A DNA stretch of 64,000 bases, from assembly GCA_937888595.1 (NCBI GenBank), contig CALARK010000021.1:124001-188000 (forward strand), given 5' to 3'. The position numbers and the translations under genes were made by a program. The notes under the pieces are model-generated. The model was not told the DNA's origin. It ran no database searches and saw only the letters and a program-made list of their open reading frames with translations. Origin of the DNA: an uncultured Sterolibacteriaceae bacterium (GTDB taxonomy: Bacteria > Pseudomonadota > Gammaproteobacteria > Burkholderiales > Rhodocyclaceae). Shown here piece by piece: positions 7,434 through 17,336 of the stretch (within the stretch, counting starts at the first letter, position 1; the number at the start of each line of letters is the position of its first letter).

Positions 7434-8732
7434 TCAATCGCCGGCGACGATGACCGTCACGAGGCTTTCCGGCTTCACATGGCGCTGGAAGGCCGCCCTG
7501 ACATCGTCGCGGGTGACTGCTTCCACCCTGCGGGGGAACTGGTCGAGATAGTCGAGCGGCAGGCCGTAGAAGCCGATCAGCGAGAGATAGCCGAGCAGCT
7601 TGGCGTTGCTGTCGATGCGCAGCGCCTGGCCGTCGATCAGGTTCTTCTTCGCGGCGGCCAACTCTTCCGCCGTCGGGCCTTCGGCGAGGAACTTCGCCAG
7701 CACGTCATCCACGACCTTCAATGCGTCATTCGCCTGCTCCCGCTTGGTCTGCAGGCCGATCTGGAACGGGCCCGGCCGGACCTGCGGGGAAAAATAGGAG
7801 TAGACGCTGTAGGCATAGCCGCGCTTTTCCCGCACCTCCTTCATCAGGCGCGAGACGAAACCACCGCCGCCGAGCGTGTAGTTGCCGACCAGCAGCGCGA
7901 AGTAGTCCGGGCTGGCGTCGCGCTTCATCGCCGGCAGGCCGACGTGGATGTGCGCCTGCGTGGCGGGATGGGCGATCTTGATCGTCTCGCGCTGCGGCAG
8001 CACGACTTCCGGCAGCGGTTCCGCCGCGGTACCCGTCGCACTACGAGGCAGCGCTTCGGTGAGTTGCACGGCGATGGCCTCGGCTTCCTGCCGCGAGACG
8101 TCGCCGAGGATGGACACCACGGCATTGGCGGCGACGTAGTGCGTCCGGTGGAAGGCGACGATGTCGTCGCGCCCTATCAGCGCCACGCTTTCCGGCGTCG
8201 CCATGCGGCCGTAGGGGTGGCCGGGGTAGATCGCGGCGGCGAAGCGTTCGCCCACGATATGGTCCGGCCTTGTTGCGGCATCCTTGAGCGCCTCGATCAT
8301 GCGCGTCCGTTCGCGTTCGAAGGCCTCCGCCGGAAAAGTCGGCGCCGACAGGACGGCGCGCATCAACGCGAGCGCCCCCGTCTTTTCCTCGGCCGAGGAC
8401 AGCGTGCGCAGCGTCACGCTCGCCTTGTCCTGGTCGGAGCCGGATGAGAATCGCGCGCCAAGCTCGACGAGTCGTGCGGATATCCGTTCCTCGTCGAGAT
8501 CGGTCGTGCCCGACTCCAGCAGGGCGGCCGTCAGGCTGGCGACGCCCGACTTGCCCGCCGGGCTGCGTGCCCCGCCTGCGACGAAGTCGACCTGCACATC
8601 GAGGATGGGCAGGTCGCGGCTCTCGACGAACACCACCTTCGCACCCGTCGGCGCGACCCAGTGCCGGATCTGCGGGCCGGCCTGGGCGATTCCGGCGAAG
8701 AGTGCGCAGAAGAGAAAAACATAATGGCGCAT
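7434..8732 (-). CDS. M16-family peptidase-like protein (second subunit, probably inactive)
   Basis: This 432-residue exported protein has a signal peptide (MRHYVFLFCALFAGIAQA) followed by the M16 fold. The zinc motif HxxEH is absent near the N-terminus, where SGVASLTAALLESG replaces the active-site helix. In this family such a protein pairs with an active subunit, here the gene immediately upstream (11 bases apart). The C-terminal arginine/tyrosine segment (VREKRGYAYSVYS) that holds substrate is retained. A probable periplasmic two-chain pitrilysin-like peptidase is inferred. Confidence 0.87.
   Translation of the reverse strand: MRHYVFLFCALFAGIAQAGPQIRHWVAPTGAKVVFVESRDLPILDVQVDFVAGGARSPAGKSGVASLTAALLESGTTDLDEERISARLVELGARFSSGSDQDKASVTLRTLSSAEEKTGALALMRAVLSAPTFPAEAFERERTRMIEALKDAATRPDHIVGERFAAAIYPGHPYGRMATPESVALIGRDDIVAFHRTHYVAANAVVSILGDVSRQEAEAIAVQLTEALPRSATGTAAEPLPEVVLPQRETIKIAHPATQAHIHVGLPAMKRDASPDYFALLVGNYTLGGGGFVSRLMKEVREKRGYAYSVYSYFSPQVRPGPFQIGLQTKREQANDALKVVDDVLAKFLAEGPTAEELAAAKKNLIDGQALRIDSNAKLLGYLSLIGFYGLPLDYLDQFPRRVEAVTRDDVRAAFQRHVKPESLVTVIVAGD
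8334..8357 (+). repeat. Dispersed 24-bp element, copy inside an M16 peptidase gene
   Basis: AAAAGTCGGCGCC then GACAGGACGGC. In the gene sense it encodes AVLSAPTFP, in the same frame used by the copy in the caspase-like gene at 49760. Related M16 proteins have a similar peptide here, so part of the match may be convergent. Confidence 0.5.
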
Positions 8733-8743
8733 GGCGATACTCC

Positions 8744-10117
8744 TCAATGCCGGGCGGCGAAGCCGGATTTTTTCTTCTTCGTCGTGTCCGTCGGATCTAT
8801 GGGCTGCGGATCGAGTACGGCCACGGTCAACGTGTCGTCGCCGAAGTACTTCTTCGCCACGGCCTGCACCTCGGCGGCGGTGACGCTGCGGATTTTTTCC
8901 AGCATCTTGTCGATGTCGCGCCAGTTCACCCCCGACGCCTCGGCGTGGCCGATCTCCATCGCCTGCGCCATCAGCGAATCGCGCTTGTAGACCTGCGCCG
9001 CGATGGTCTGCGTCTTGACGCGCTTGAGTTCCTCCTCGGTGACGCCCTCGTCCTGGATGCGCCTGATCTCCGCACGCAAGGCGGCCTCGAGCTCGGCCAT
9101 GGTGCGGCCGGCGGCGGGCTGGCCGGCGAGGATGAACTGCGTTTCGCCGCGCACGGCGGCGTCGTAGCCGGCCCCGGCCGACTGCGCGATCTTCTCGCCG
9201 CGCACCAGCCGCTTCGGGAAGCGTGCCGCATCGTTGCCGTCGAGCAGCGACGACAGCACTTCGAGCGCGAAGGGCTCGCGATCCCGGTCGATATCGACGA
9301 GCTTGGGCGCCTTCCACGCCATCAGCAGGTAGGGCAGCTGCGCGGGGGCCTTGACGGTGACGCGGCGCATGCCCGTCTGCAGCGGCTCGTTCTGCGGCTT
9401 GCGGACGGGCAACGGCTTGGCCGCATGGCGGCCGTAGGTCGCCTCGGCCAGCCTGAACACCTCCTGATGATCGACATCGCCGACCACCACGACATAGGCA
9501 TTGTTGGGCGCGTACCAGTCGCGATACCAGTCACGCGCGTCCTGCCAAGTCATGTGCTTCAGGTCGTCCATCCAGCCGATGATCGGCCGCCGGTAGGGAT
9601 GCGCGGTGAAGGCCGATGCACTCAGGGCCTCGTAGACGCGCGACTGGGGATTGTCCTCGGTGCGCAGCCGGCGCTCTTCCATGACGACCTGGATTTCGCT
9701 GGCGAACTCCTCGGGCTTGAGTTCGAGGTTCGCCATGCGGTCGGCTTCCAGCCGCATCATCTCGGGCAGCGCGTCCTTCGGGACGATCTGGAAATAGGCG
9801 GTGTAATCGAGGCTGGTGAAGGCGTTGTCGCGTCCGCCCGCTTCGGCGACGCGCTGGTTGAATTCGCCGGGCTTCAGCGTCTTGGTGCCCTTGAACATCA
9901 TGTGCTCGAGCACGTGGGCGACGCCGGACGTGCCATCCTTCTCGTCCATCGCGCCGGCGCGGTACCAGACCATATGCACCGCGGTCGGGGCACGATGGTC
10001 CTCCTTGACGATGACGCGCAGGCCATTGGCGAGCGTGGTTTCGAAAGGATTGGCAAAACTCGGCGCCGGCAGGACGGCAAGGGCCGGCCATAACAGGAAT
10101 AAGGATCTGATTTTCAT
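8744..10117 (-). CDS. M16-family zinc peptidase (catalytic subunit), periplasmic
   Basis: This 457-residue pitrilysin-like metallopeptidase has a signal peptide ending near PAPSFA. The inverted zinc motif HVLEHMMFKGT (His-x-x-Glu-His) is present near residue 70. Downstream the fold includes the paired MRLEADRMANL helix and a C-terminal FARLAEATYG-like domain. It is the active partner of the next gene and degrades peptides in the periplasm. The start at 10117 was chosen because it begins the signal peptide; two upstream ATGs lack a ribosome site. A copy of the dispersed element encodes the signal-peptidase region (10055-10078). Confidence 0.92.
   Translation of the reverse strand: MKIRSLFLLWPALAVLPAPSFANPFETTLANGLRVIVKEDHRAPTAVHMVWYRAGAMDEKDGTSGVAHVLEHMMFKGTKTLKPGEFNQRVAEAGGRDNAFTSLDYTAYFQIVPKDALPEMMRLEADRMANLELKPEEFASEIQVVMEERRLRTEDNPQSRVYEALSASAFTAHPYRRPIIGWMDDLKHMTWQDARDWYRDWYAPNNAYVVVVGDVDHQEVFRLAEATYGRHAAKPLPVRKPQNEPLQTGMRRVTVKAPAQLPYLLMAWKAPKLVDIDRDREPFALEVLSSLLDGNDAARFPKRLVRGEKIAQSAGAGYDAAVRGETQFILAGQPAAGRTMAELEAALRAEIRRIQDEGVTEEELKRVKTQTIAAQVYKRDSLMAQAMEIGHAEASGVNWRDIDKMLEKIRSVTAAEVQAVAKKYFGDDTLTVAVLDPQPIDPTDTTKKKKSGFAARH
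10055..10078 (+). repeat. Dispersed 24-bp element in a signal-peptide region
   Basis: AAAACTCGGCGCC then GGCAGGACGGC, one base off consensus. In the gene sense it encodes AVLPAPSFA at the signal-peptidase cleavage site of the M16 peptidase. Confidence 0.6.
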
Positions 10118-10216
10118 GGAGCTCGCGTGGGACATCGAAGGGGACATCTAAAGCTTCTGGCTTAGAATTTGCAGCCCGCATCATACGGTGCGGAAACAGC
10201 TACGACTGGATATGTC

Positions 10217-11191
10217 ATGTTTGGGTTCCTGAAAAAAAATCAAGCGCCGGCGGATTCGCCGCAGGCCGCCAAGCCCTCCTGGACCGAGCGCCTCAAAGCG
10301 GGCCTGGCCCGCACGCGCCAGACGCTCAACACCCCGCTCGGCGAACTGTTCTCGCGGGCGAAGATCGACGACGACCTGCTCGAGGAACTCGAATCCACGC
10401 TGCTCATGGCGGATTGCGGCGTCGAGGCGACGACCTGGCTGCTCGGCGAATTGCGCGCACGGGTGAAAAAGGAAAAGATCGAATCGCCGGCCGCGTTGCG
10501 CGGCACCCTGATCGACCTGCTGACGCAGTTGCTCGCCCCGCTGGAACAGCCGCTCGACCTGAACCACCCCACGCAGAGCCAGCGCCCCTTCATCATCATG
10601 ATCGCGGGCGTGAATGGCGCGGGCAAGACCACCTCGATCGGCAAGCTCGCCAAGCAGTTCCAGAACGACGGCCATGGCGTGCTGCTCGCCGCCGGCGACA
10701 CCTTCCGCGCCGCGGCGCGCGAGCAGTTGGCCGAATGGGGCCGCAGGAACGACGTCACCGTCGTCGCGCAGGAATCGGGCGACCCGGCCGCCGTGGTGTT
10801 CGACGCCATCTCGGCCGCGCGGGCGCGCAACATCGACGTGATGATGGCCGACACCGCCGGCCGCCTGCCGACGCAGCTGCACCTGATGGAGGAAATCGCC
10901 AAGGTGCGCCGCGTGATCCAGAAGGCCGAACCGACCGGGCCGCACGAGGTGCTGCTGGTGCTCGACGCCAACATCGGCCAGAACGCGATCCAGCAGGTCA
11001 AGGCCTTCGACAAGGCGATCAACGTCACCGGCCTGGTCGTCACCAAGCTCGACGGCACGGCGAAAGGGGGCGTGCTCGCAGCCATCGCGCGGCAGTGCCC
11101 GAAGCCGGTACGCTTCATCGGCGTCGGCGAAGGCATCGACGACCTGCAGCCGTTCAAGGCGCGCGAATTCGTCGAGGCACTGTTCGGCTGA
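10217..11191 (+). CDS. ftsY: Signal recognition particle receptor FtsY
   Basis: This 324-residue SRP GTPase docks ribosome-SRP complexes at the inner membrane. A short charged N-terminal region is followed by the helical N domain and the G domain, with GVNGAGKTTSIGKLA (P loop), DTAGR (G3) and TKLDGTAKGG (G4). The start at 10217 (MFGFLKKN) agrees with the compact betaproteobacterial form. The gene is divergent from the M16 peptidases, an arrangement seen widely in Proteobacteria. Confidence 0.96.
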   Translation: MFGFLKKNQAPADSPQAAKPSWTERLKAGLARTRQTLNTPLGELFSRAKIDDDLLEELESTLLMADCGVEATTWLLGELRARVKKEKIESPAALRGTLIDLLTQLLAPLEQPLDLNHPTQSQRPFIIMIAGVNGAGKTTSIGKLAKQFQNDGHGVLLAAGDTFRAAAREQLAEWGRRNDVTVVAQESGDPAAVVFDAISAARARNIDVMMADTAGRLPTQLHLMEEIAKVRRVIQKAEPTGPHEVLLVLDANIGQNAIQQVKAFDKAINVTGLVVTKLDGTAKGGVLAAIARQCPKPVRFIGVGEGIDDLQPFKAREFVEALFG

Positions 11192-11193
11192 TC

Positions 11194-11217
11194 GCCGTCC
11201 TGCCGGCGCCGACTTTT
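11194..11217 (-). repeat. Dispersed 24-bp element after ftsY
   Basis: GCCGTCCTGCC then GGCGCCGACTTTT, essentially perfect. It starts 3 bases after the ftsY stop and ends 2 bases before the next start codon. Confidence 0.85.
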
Positions 11218-11219
11218 CG

Positions 11220-12872
11220 ATGATCCGCCTCACCGAACTGCGTCTGCCGCTCGAACATCCGCCGGAAGCGCTGACGGCCGCGGTGCTGCAACGGCTGGGC
11301 CTCCAGCCAGCTGAGCTGCTGGAACTGCGCATCCACAAGCGCAGCCCGGATGCGCGCAAGAAGTCGGCACTGCAGTTCGTCTATAGCCTCGACCTGGCGC
11401 TGGCCGATGAGGCGGCCGTGCTGGAGCGCTGCAAGGATGACCGCCACGTCAAGCCGACGCCGGACATGTCCTACCGCTTCGTCGCGCAGGCGCCGCAGCA
11501 CGCTTTTCTCCGCCCCGTTGTCGTCGGCTTCGGCCCGGCAGGCATCTTCGCCGCGCTGATCCTCGCGCAGATGGGTTTCAAACCCCTGGTGCTGGAGCGC
11601 GGCAAGAAGGTGCGCGAACGCACGAAGGACACCTGGGACCTCTGGCGCCGACACAAGCTGCATCCCGAATCGAACGTGCAGTTCGGCGAGGGCGGCGCCG
11701 GCACCTTCTCCGACGGCAAGCTCTACAGCCAGATCCGCGACCCGCGCCACCTCGCGCGCAAGGTGCTGACCGAGTTCGTCAAAGCGGGCGCGCCGGAGGA
11801 AATCCTCTACGTAAATCGCCCGCACATCGGTACCTTCCGCCTCGTCTCCATGGTCGAGAAGATGCGCGCCGAGATCGAGGCACTGGGCGGCGAAATCCGT
11901 TTCCAGTCGCGCGTGGAAGATCTCGTCATCGAGGATGGGCATGTGCGCGGCGTGGTGCTGCAGGACGGCGAGACCATGGAGACTGTGCGCGCCGACCATG
12001 TGATCCTCGCGCTCGGTCACAGCGCGCGCGACAGCTTCGAAATGCTGCACCGGCGCGGCGTGTTCATGGAGGCCAAGCCCTTCGCGGTCGGCTTCCGCAT
12101 CGAGCATCCGCAAGCGCTGATCGACCGCGCGCGCTACGGCAGCTTCGCCGGCCACCCGCTGCTCGGCGCGGCCGACTACAAGCTGGTCCATCATGCGAGC
12201 AACGGGCGTGACGTCTACAGCTTCTGCATGTGCCCGGGCGGGCAGGTGGTGGCGGCCACATCCGAACCGGGCTGCGTGGTCACCAACGGCATGAGCCAGT
12301 ATTCGCGCGCCGAAAGAAACGCGAACTCCGGCCTGGTCGTGAATGTATCGCCGGCTGATTTCGATGGCGAAGGTCCGCTGGCGGGCATCGGGTTCCAGCG
12401 TCGCTGGGAACGGCGCGCCTTCGAACTCGGTGGCGGCAATTACGATGCGCCGGCCCAGCGCGTTGGCGACTTCCTCGCCGGACGGCCTTCCGTGGCGCTG
12501 GGCGGCGTCGAGCCCTCCTACCAGCCGCAGGTGAAGGCGACCGACCTGTCGACGGCCCTGCCCGACTATGCCATCGCCGCGATGCGCGAGGCGATACCGG
12601 CCTTCGATCGGCAGATTCGCGGCTTCGCCCTGCCCGACGCCGTGATCACGGGCGTCGAAACCCGCACCTCCTCGCCGTTGCGCATCACGCGCGGCGAGGA
12701 TTATCAGAGCATCAACGTCAAGGGCCTGTATCCGGCCGGCGAGGGTGCCGGATACGCGGGCGGCATCCTCTCGGCGGGTGTGGATGGTATCGAGGCGGCG
12801 GAAGCCGTCGCCGCTGCGATCGGCGGGCACAATGCCAGGCAGATGATGGAAAATAGCGCCACGACAGACTAA
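11220..12872 (+). CDS. FAD-dependent oxidoreductase (COG2509 family)
   Basis: This 550-residue flavoprotein has an N-terminal domain of about 95 residues and then an FAD-binding Rossmann motif, VVVGFGPAGIFAAL, near residue 100. The family-specific FGEGGAGTFSDGKLYS segment near residue 155 and the C-terminal GLYPAGEGAGYAGGILSAGVDG FAD motif are intact. Family members are uncharacterised flavoproteins and no substrate can be assigned. The gene follows ftsY with only a copy of the dispersed element between them. Confidence 0.85.
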   Translation: MIRLTELRLPLEHPPEALTAAVLQRLGLQPAELLELRIHKRSPDARKKSALQFVYSLDLALADEAAVLERCKDDRHVKPTPDMSYRFVAQAPQHAFLRPVVVGFGPAGIFAALILAQMGFKPLVLERGKKVRERTKDTWDLWRRHKLHPESNVQFGEGGAGTFSDGKLYSQIRDPRHLARKVLTEFVKAGAPEEILYVNRPHIGTFRLVSMVEKMRAEIEALGGEIRFQSRVEDLVIEDGHVRGVVLQDGETMETVRADHVILALGHSARDSFEMLHRRGVFMEAKPFAVGFRIEHPQALIDRARYGSFAGHPLLGAADYKLVHHASNGRDVYSFCMCPGGQVVAATSEPGCVVTNGMSQYSRAERNANSGLVVNVSPADFDGEGPLAGIGFQRRWERRAFELGGGNYDAPAQRVGDFLAGRPSVALGGVEPSYQPQVKATDLSTALPDYAIAAMREAIPAFDRQIRGFALPDAVITGVETRTSSPLRITRGEDYQSINVKGLYPAGEGAGYAGGILSAGVDGIEAAEAVAAAIGGHNARQMMENSATTD

Positions 12873-12895
12873 AGAAAAACAGGACAGGAGCAGCC

Positions 12896-14977
12896 ATGCG
12901 CAACAACCAGCCGGTCACCGGTGTCGAGCGGACTTATCCGGGCGACATCGCCATCATTTCGCATACCGACGACAAGGGACGCATCACCTTCATCAACGAT
13001 GATTTCGTCGAGGTCAGCGGCTTTGCAGCCGACGAACTGATCGGCCAGCCGCACAACCTCGTGCGCCATCCCGAGATGCCGGTCGAGGCGTTCCGCGATC
13101 TGTGGGATACCGTCAAGAGCGGCCGGCCGTGGTCCGGCATCGTCAAGAACCGCTGCAAGAACGGCGACCATTACTGGGTGCGCGCCTCGGTCACGCCGAA
13201 GATCGGCGGCGGCTACATGTCGGTGCGCGTCAAGCCCACGCGGGAGGAAGTCGCCGCTACAGAAGCCCTTTATGCGCGCATGCGCCAGGATGTTTCGATT
13301 CGGCTGCGCGACGGCGTGGAAATGCGCAAGGGACTGGCGGGGGTGGTACAGCGCGGCCTGATGAGACTCGACGACATCCGCATCGGCCGGCGCCTGATGG
13401 CCGTGTTGATGCTCGTCATGGTCCTGCTGATCGCAGCCCTCGCCGACAGCCTGCTCTCCGCCAACCGCATCGAGACCGCCTACCGCGACTACGTCGAACA
13501 GGACGGGGAACGGCGCGTCGGTTTCTACAACATGTACGCGCAGGGCCTGCAGATGGGGCAGGCGACGCGCAACATCATGCTCGACCCCGCGAATCCCAAG
13601 GCCTACGCAAACCACAAGAAGGCGGCCGAGAGTTTCGACAAGGCGGCCGAGTCGATGCGCGAGCACGATGCGCGCCATTTGCACACGGGCCTGCCGGAAC
13701 GCATCATCGCGATCCGCGCCGAGCAGAAGAAGCTGCAGGACCAGGTGTTCGAATTCGTCAAGGCCGGGCAGGCCGAAGAGGCCAAGGCCCTGCTCAACAA
13801 GCAGGAAACGCCCAAGTGGCGCGAGATGCGCGGCCTGATGCTGGATGAAATCAAGCGCCTGGATGAAGCGGTGCCGTCGCTGCTCGAGGAACTGAACCGG
13901 CTCTCCGCCAGCGCCCGCCAACGCAGCCTGTTTTTAGGCATCGGCGCGGCGCTGCTCGGCATCCTGCTCGCCGGCGGCCTGCTGTCGCGCATCGCCAACC
14001 AGGCCCGCCGTGCGGAATCGATCGTCGCGCACGTCGCCGGCGGCAACCTGGCGGAAACCATCCATGCCGGCAGCAAGGACGAGTTCGGCCTGATCCTGAT
14101 GCGCGTCGCCATGCTGCGGAACCGCCTGCACGAAGCGATCAGCCTGATCCACCAGAGCGCCCGCGAACTCGACCAGTCCAGCATCCAGCTGGCGACCGCC
14201 AGCGAAGAAACCGTGCGGGCCGCACAGACGCAATCGTCCGCCATCTCGAGCATCGCGGCGGCCGTCGAGGAGCTGTCCACCTCCACCGACGAGATGAGCA
14301 GCAACGCGCACGAAGCGCGCCAGGCCGCCGACAAGGCGGCCGGCGTGACGCGCGAAAGCGCCGCGATCAGCAAGGATGCCGCCGACCATATCGGCTCCGC
14401 CGCGCGCGTGGTGGCCGATACGGAGCAGCGCATCACCGAGCTGGCGACGATGTCCGAGGAAATCAGCCGCGTGGTGCTGGTGATCAAGGAAATCGCCGAC
14501 CAGACCAACCTGCTGGCGCTGAACGCCGCCATCGAAGCCGCCCGCGCCGGCGAACAGGGTCGGGGCTTCGCCGTCGTGGCCGACGAAGTGCGCAAGCTCG
14601 CCGAACGCACCGGCAACTCGACGCAGGAAATCGCCGCGATGATCCAGCGCATCCAGGAAGTGAGTCGCGCGGTGGCCGGCGAAGTCGCCGCCAGCAGCAA
14701 GGAAGTCGGCGACGGGGCGAAGAGCGCGCTGCAGGCCGGCGAAGTGGCGATCTCCGTCGAGGACTCCGTCACGCAGGCCGGCCATGCCGTCCAGCTGATC
14801 AGCGATGCGCTGGCCGAAAGCAGCGCCGCGACCCGCGACATCGCCAGCAACATGGAGCAGGTCGCCCTGGCCGCGGAAACCGATGCCCGGACCGCCGAGC
14901 GCTCGGCCGCCGAGGCCCGCTCGGTCGGCGATCTGGCGAAAAAACTGAAGGACCTGGCCGCCCAGTTCCACGCCTGA
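12896..14977 (+). CDS. Aer-like methyl-accepting receptor with PAS domain
   Basis: This 693-residue receptor has an N-terminal PAS domain (about residues 10-120) containing the Aer-type segment LVRHPEMPVEAF and WSGIVKNRCKNGDHYWV. A membrane helix near 165-185 follows, then a region of about 150 residues resembling a four-helix sensor, a second membrane helix near 345-365 and a HAMP-like linker. The C-terminal signalling domain has the hairpin tip EIADQTNLLALNAAIEAARA. It likely senses redox or energy state through FAD and signals to CheA. The ATG at 12896 has an AGGAG site. No other chemotaxis genes lie nearby. Confidence 0.92.
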   Translation: MRNNQPVTGVERTYPGDIAIISHTDDKGRITFINDDFVEVSGFAADELIGQPHNLVRHPEMPVEAFRDLWDTVKSGRPWSGIVKNRCKNGDHYWVRASVTPKIGGGYMSVRVKPTREEVAATEALYARMRQDVSIRLRDGVEMRKGLAGVVQRGLMRLDDIRIGRRLMAVLMLVMVLLIAALADSLLSANRIETAYRDYVEQDGERRVGFYNMYAQGLQMGQATRNIMLDPANPKAYANHKKAAESFDKAAESMREHDARHLHTGLPERIIAIRAEQKKLQDQVFEFVKAGQAEEAKALLNKQETPKWREMRGLMLDEIKRLDEAVPSLLEELNRLSASARQRSLFLGIGAALLGILLAGGLLSRIANQARRAESIVAHVAGGNLAETIHAGSKDEFGLILMRVAMLRNRLHEAISLIHQSARELDQSSIQLATASEETVRAAQTQSSAISSIAAAVEELSTSTDEMSSNAHEARQAADKAAGVTRESAAISKDAADHIGSAARVVADTEQRITELATMSEEISRVVLVIKEIADQTNLLALNAAIEAARAGEQGRGFAVVADEVRKLAERTGNSTQEIAAMIQRIQEVSRAVAGEVAASSKEVGDGAKSALQAGEVAISVEDSVTQAGHAVQLISDALAESSAATRDIASNMEQVALAAETDARTAERSAAEARSVGDLAKKLKDLAAQFHA

Positions 14978-14979
14978 CC

Positions 14980-15001
14980 GCCGTCCCGCCGGCGCCGACT
15001 T
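14980..15001 (-). repeat. Dispersed 24-bp element after the Aer-like gene
   Basis: GCCGTCCCGCC then GGCGCCGACTT, starting 3 bases after the TGA stop. It lies in the gap between two convergent genes. Confidence 0.85.
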
Positions 15002-15011
15002 GCTCAGGTGC

Positions 15012-17336
15012 TTAGGTGCCGGGGCCGGCAACCCGGGTGGCGACGAAGGCGGCGAATTGCTCTGGCGGCAGCGGCCGGCTGCTCAGGAAACCCTGATAGG
15101 AATCGCAGCCGCGCTTCTTCAGGAAATCCAGCTGCGCCTCGGTCTCGACGCCTTCGGCCAGCACCTTGAGCCGTAGCGTGTGGGCCATGCCGATGATCGT
15201 TGCGGTGATTTCCATGTCGTCCGCCAGCCGCGGAATGTCGTCGACGAAGGACTTGTCGATCTTGAGCACGTCGATCGGGAAGCGCTTGAGGTAGGCGAGC
15301 GACGAATAACCCGTGCCGAAATCGTCGATCGCGAGCCGGATGCCGAGCGCGCGCAGGTTGCCGAGCGTTTCCAGTACGCGCACCTCGGCTTCCATCAGCG
15401 TGCTCTCGGTCATCTCCAGTTCAAGGCAGCGCGGCGGAAAACCGGTTTCGGCGAGCACCGCCGCCACGCGTTCGGCAAGATCGCCGCGGCGCAACTGGCG
15501 CGAGGAAACGTTGACGGCCAGCGTCAGGGAGGGCAGCCCGGCCTCGATCCAGCGTCGGCCCTGGCGACAGGCCGCGTCGAGCACCCATTCGCCGATCGAT
15601 TCGATCAGTCCGGACTGTTCGGCGACGGGAATGAAGCGGCCCGGGGGTACCAGACCCTCCTCGGGACTTTGCCAGCGCACCAGGGCCTCGGCACCGACCA
15701 CCGCGCCGCTGGCGATGTCGATCTGCGGCTGGAAATGCAGGCGTAGCTCGCCCTGCGCGACGGCGCGACGCAGGCGCGTCTCGAGTTCGATGCGCTCACG
15801 GGCCGCCTGCGTGAGTTCATCGGAAAAGAAGCGGTAGTGGCCGCGCCCCTCGGACTTGGCCTGGTAGAGCGCGGCATCGGCCCCCTGCAGCAGCGACTCT
15901 TCGCCCTCGCCGTGTTCGGGGTAGAGGGCGATGCCGACCGATGCGCCAAGCACCACTTCGTTGCCGTTGGGCAGGCGGAAAGGCTCGCTCAATTCGGCGA
16001 TCAGGTCGCCGGCGATACGCGCCGCCTCGGCGGGGTTTTCGATGTTCTCGATCAGCACGGTGAATTCGTCGCCGCCGAGACGGCTCACCGTATCGGCGTT
16101 GCGCACGCGGCCGACCAGCCGCGCGGCCACATCGCACAGCAGCGCATCGCCCATCAGGTGGCCGAAACTGTCGTTGACGTCCTTGAAGCGATCGAGGTCG
16201 ATCATCAGCAGCGCCAGATGGGAGCCCTCGCGGCGTGCGCGCTGCAGGGCGTGCTCGATGCGCAGATGCAGCATCAGGCGATTGGCGAGGCCGGTGAGGT
16301 GGTCGTGGTGCGCCTGGTGCTCGATGCGTGCCTCGGATTCCTTGATGCGCGAGATGTCGGTATGCAGCGCCACATAATGGAGCACGTCGTTCGCCGCATC
16401 CTTCACCACGCTGATCGACAGCAGCACCGGGATGATCTGCCCATCCTTGCGCCGGTCGAGCACTTCGCCCTGCCACTGGCCGTGCAGATTCAGTTCGTGC
16501 CACAGTGCGGCATAGAACTCCGGGCTTTGGTGGCCGGATTGCAGGATCTTCGGCGTCCGGCCGAGCAATTCGGCTTCGGCGTAGCCGGTCAGCTGCGTGA
16601 AGGCCGCATTGGCGCGCAGGATGCGCTGCTCACGGTCGGTGATCAGGATGCCTTCGCGGCTGCCGTCGAAGACCGAGGCCGACAGCAGCAGTTGCTGCCT
16701 GACCGGACCGGCCACGCTGGTGCTGATGCGCCGCGTGACGAAGATGCCGATCATCATCAGCACGATGACCAGCAGCAGGGTGTAGAACACGCCGCTGGCG
16801 ATGGCCTGGGAGCGCTCGTGCTCCGACAGGCCGACCTGGATGACTCCGACGACCGCATCGTCGTAGCCGCCGCGATAGGGCAGTCCGATCTCGCGTACCG
16901 GCTCGCCCTGCATCATCAGGTGCCGCACCACCCGGCCGGACGTACCCGACAGCACTGCGCGGGCGGCGGCCAGGCCGGCCGGGTCGAGCTGGCTGTCGTT
17001 CAAGGCCGGGTCGCTGTGGGCCAGCACCCGCCCCTGCGGGTCGACCAGCCGCAGATAGCGGAGGCCGGGCTGGGCAGCGCGGATTTCCTCCAGGAGCAGG
17101 CGCGCGTGATACTTCCCGGAAAAGCTGACGCGGCTCACCGCGTTCGCCAGCACCTGGGTGATCAGCGTCGACAGCTTGTCCGCCTCGCGCTCCATGACGC
17201 CGCGTAGATAGAGACCGCCGGCCAGCAGCACGATCGCCATCAGGCCGAGGATCAGGCCGCCAAAAGCCAGCGACAGGCGCCGGTCGACGTGCTCCAGGGT
17301 CCGCGGATTGACGCTGCCGGCGGAGGTTTTCTTCAT
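15012..17336 (-). CDS. Membrane PAS-GGDEF-EAL protein (c-di-GMP turnover)
   Basis: This 774-residue protein has two membrane helices (about 35-55 and 185-210) flanking a periplasmic sensor segment. A PAS domain (about 225-340) follows, then GGDEF (intact RLGGDEFTVLIE near 460) and EAL (EALVRW near 560, DDFGTGYSSLAYL near 690). Both catalytic sites look intact, so it may make or degrade c-di-GMP. The start at 17336 overlaps the upstream binding-protein gene by ATGA, pairing it with a periplasmic sensor protein. Confidence 0.93.
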   Translation of the reverse strand: MKKTSAGSVNPRTLEHVDRRLSLAFGGLILGLMAIVLLAGGLYLRGVMEREADKLSTLITQVLANAVSRVSFSGKYHARLLLEEIRAAQPGLRYLRLVDPQGRVLAHSDPALNDSQLDPAGLAAARAVLSGTSGRVVRHLMMQGEPVREIGLPYRGGYDDAVVGVIQVGLSEHERSQAIASGVFYTLLLVIVLMMIGIFVTRRISTSVAGPVRQQLLLSASVFDGSREGILITDREQRILRANAAFTQLTGYAEAELLGRTPKILQSGHQSPEFYAALWHELNLHGQWQGEVLDRRKDGQIIPVLLSISVVKDAANDVLHYVALHTDISRIKESEARIEHQAHHDHLTGLANRLMLHLRIEHALQRARREGSHLALLMIDLDRFKDVNDSFGHLMGDALLCDVAARLVGRVRNADTVSRLGGDEFTVLIENIENPAEAARIAGDLIAELSEPFRLPNGNEVVLGASVGIALYPEHGEGEESLLQGADAALYQAKSEGRGHYRFFSDELTQAARERIELETRLRRAVAQGELRLHFQPQIDIASGAVVGAEALVRWQSPEEGLVPPGRFIPVAEQSGLIESIGEWVLDAACRQGRRWIEAGLPSLTLAVNVSSRQLRRGDLAERVAAVLAETGFPPRCLELEMTESTLMEAEVRVLETLGNLRALGIRLAIDDFGTGYSSLAYLKRFPIDVLKIDKSFVDDIPRLADDMEITATIIGMAHTLRLKVLAEGVETEAQLDFLKKRGCDSYQGFLSSRPLPPEQFAAFVATRVAGPGT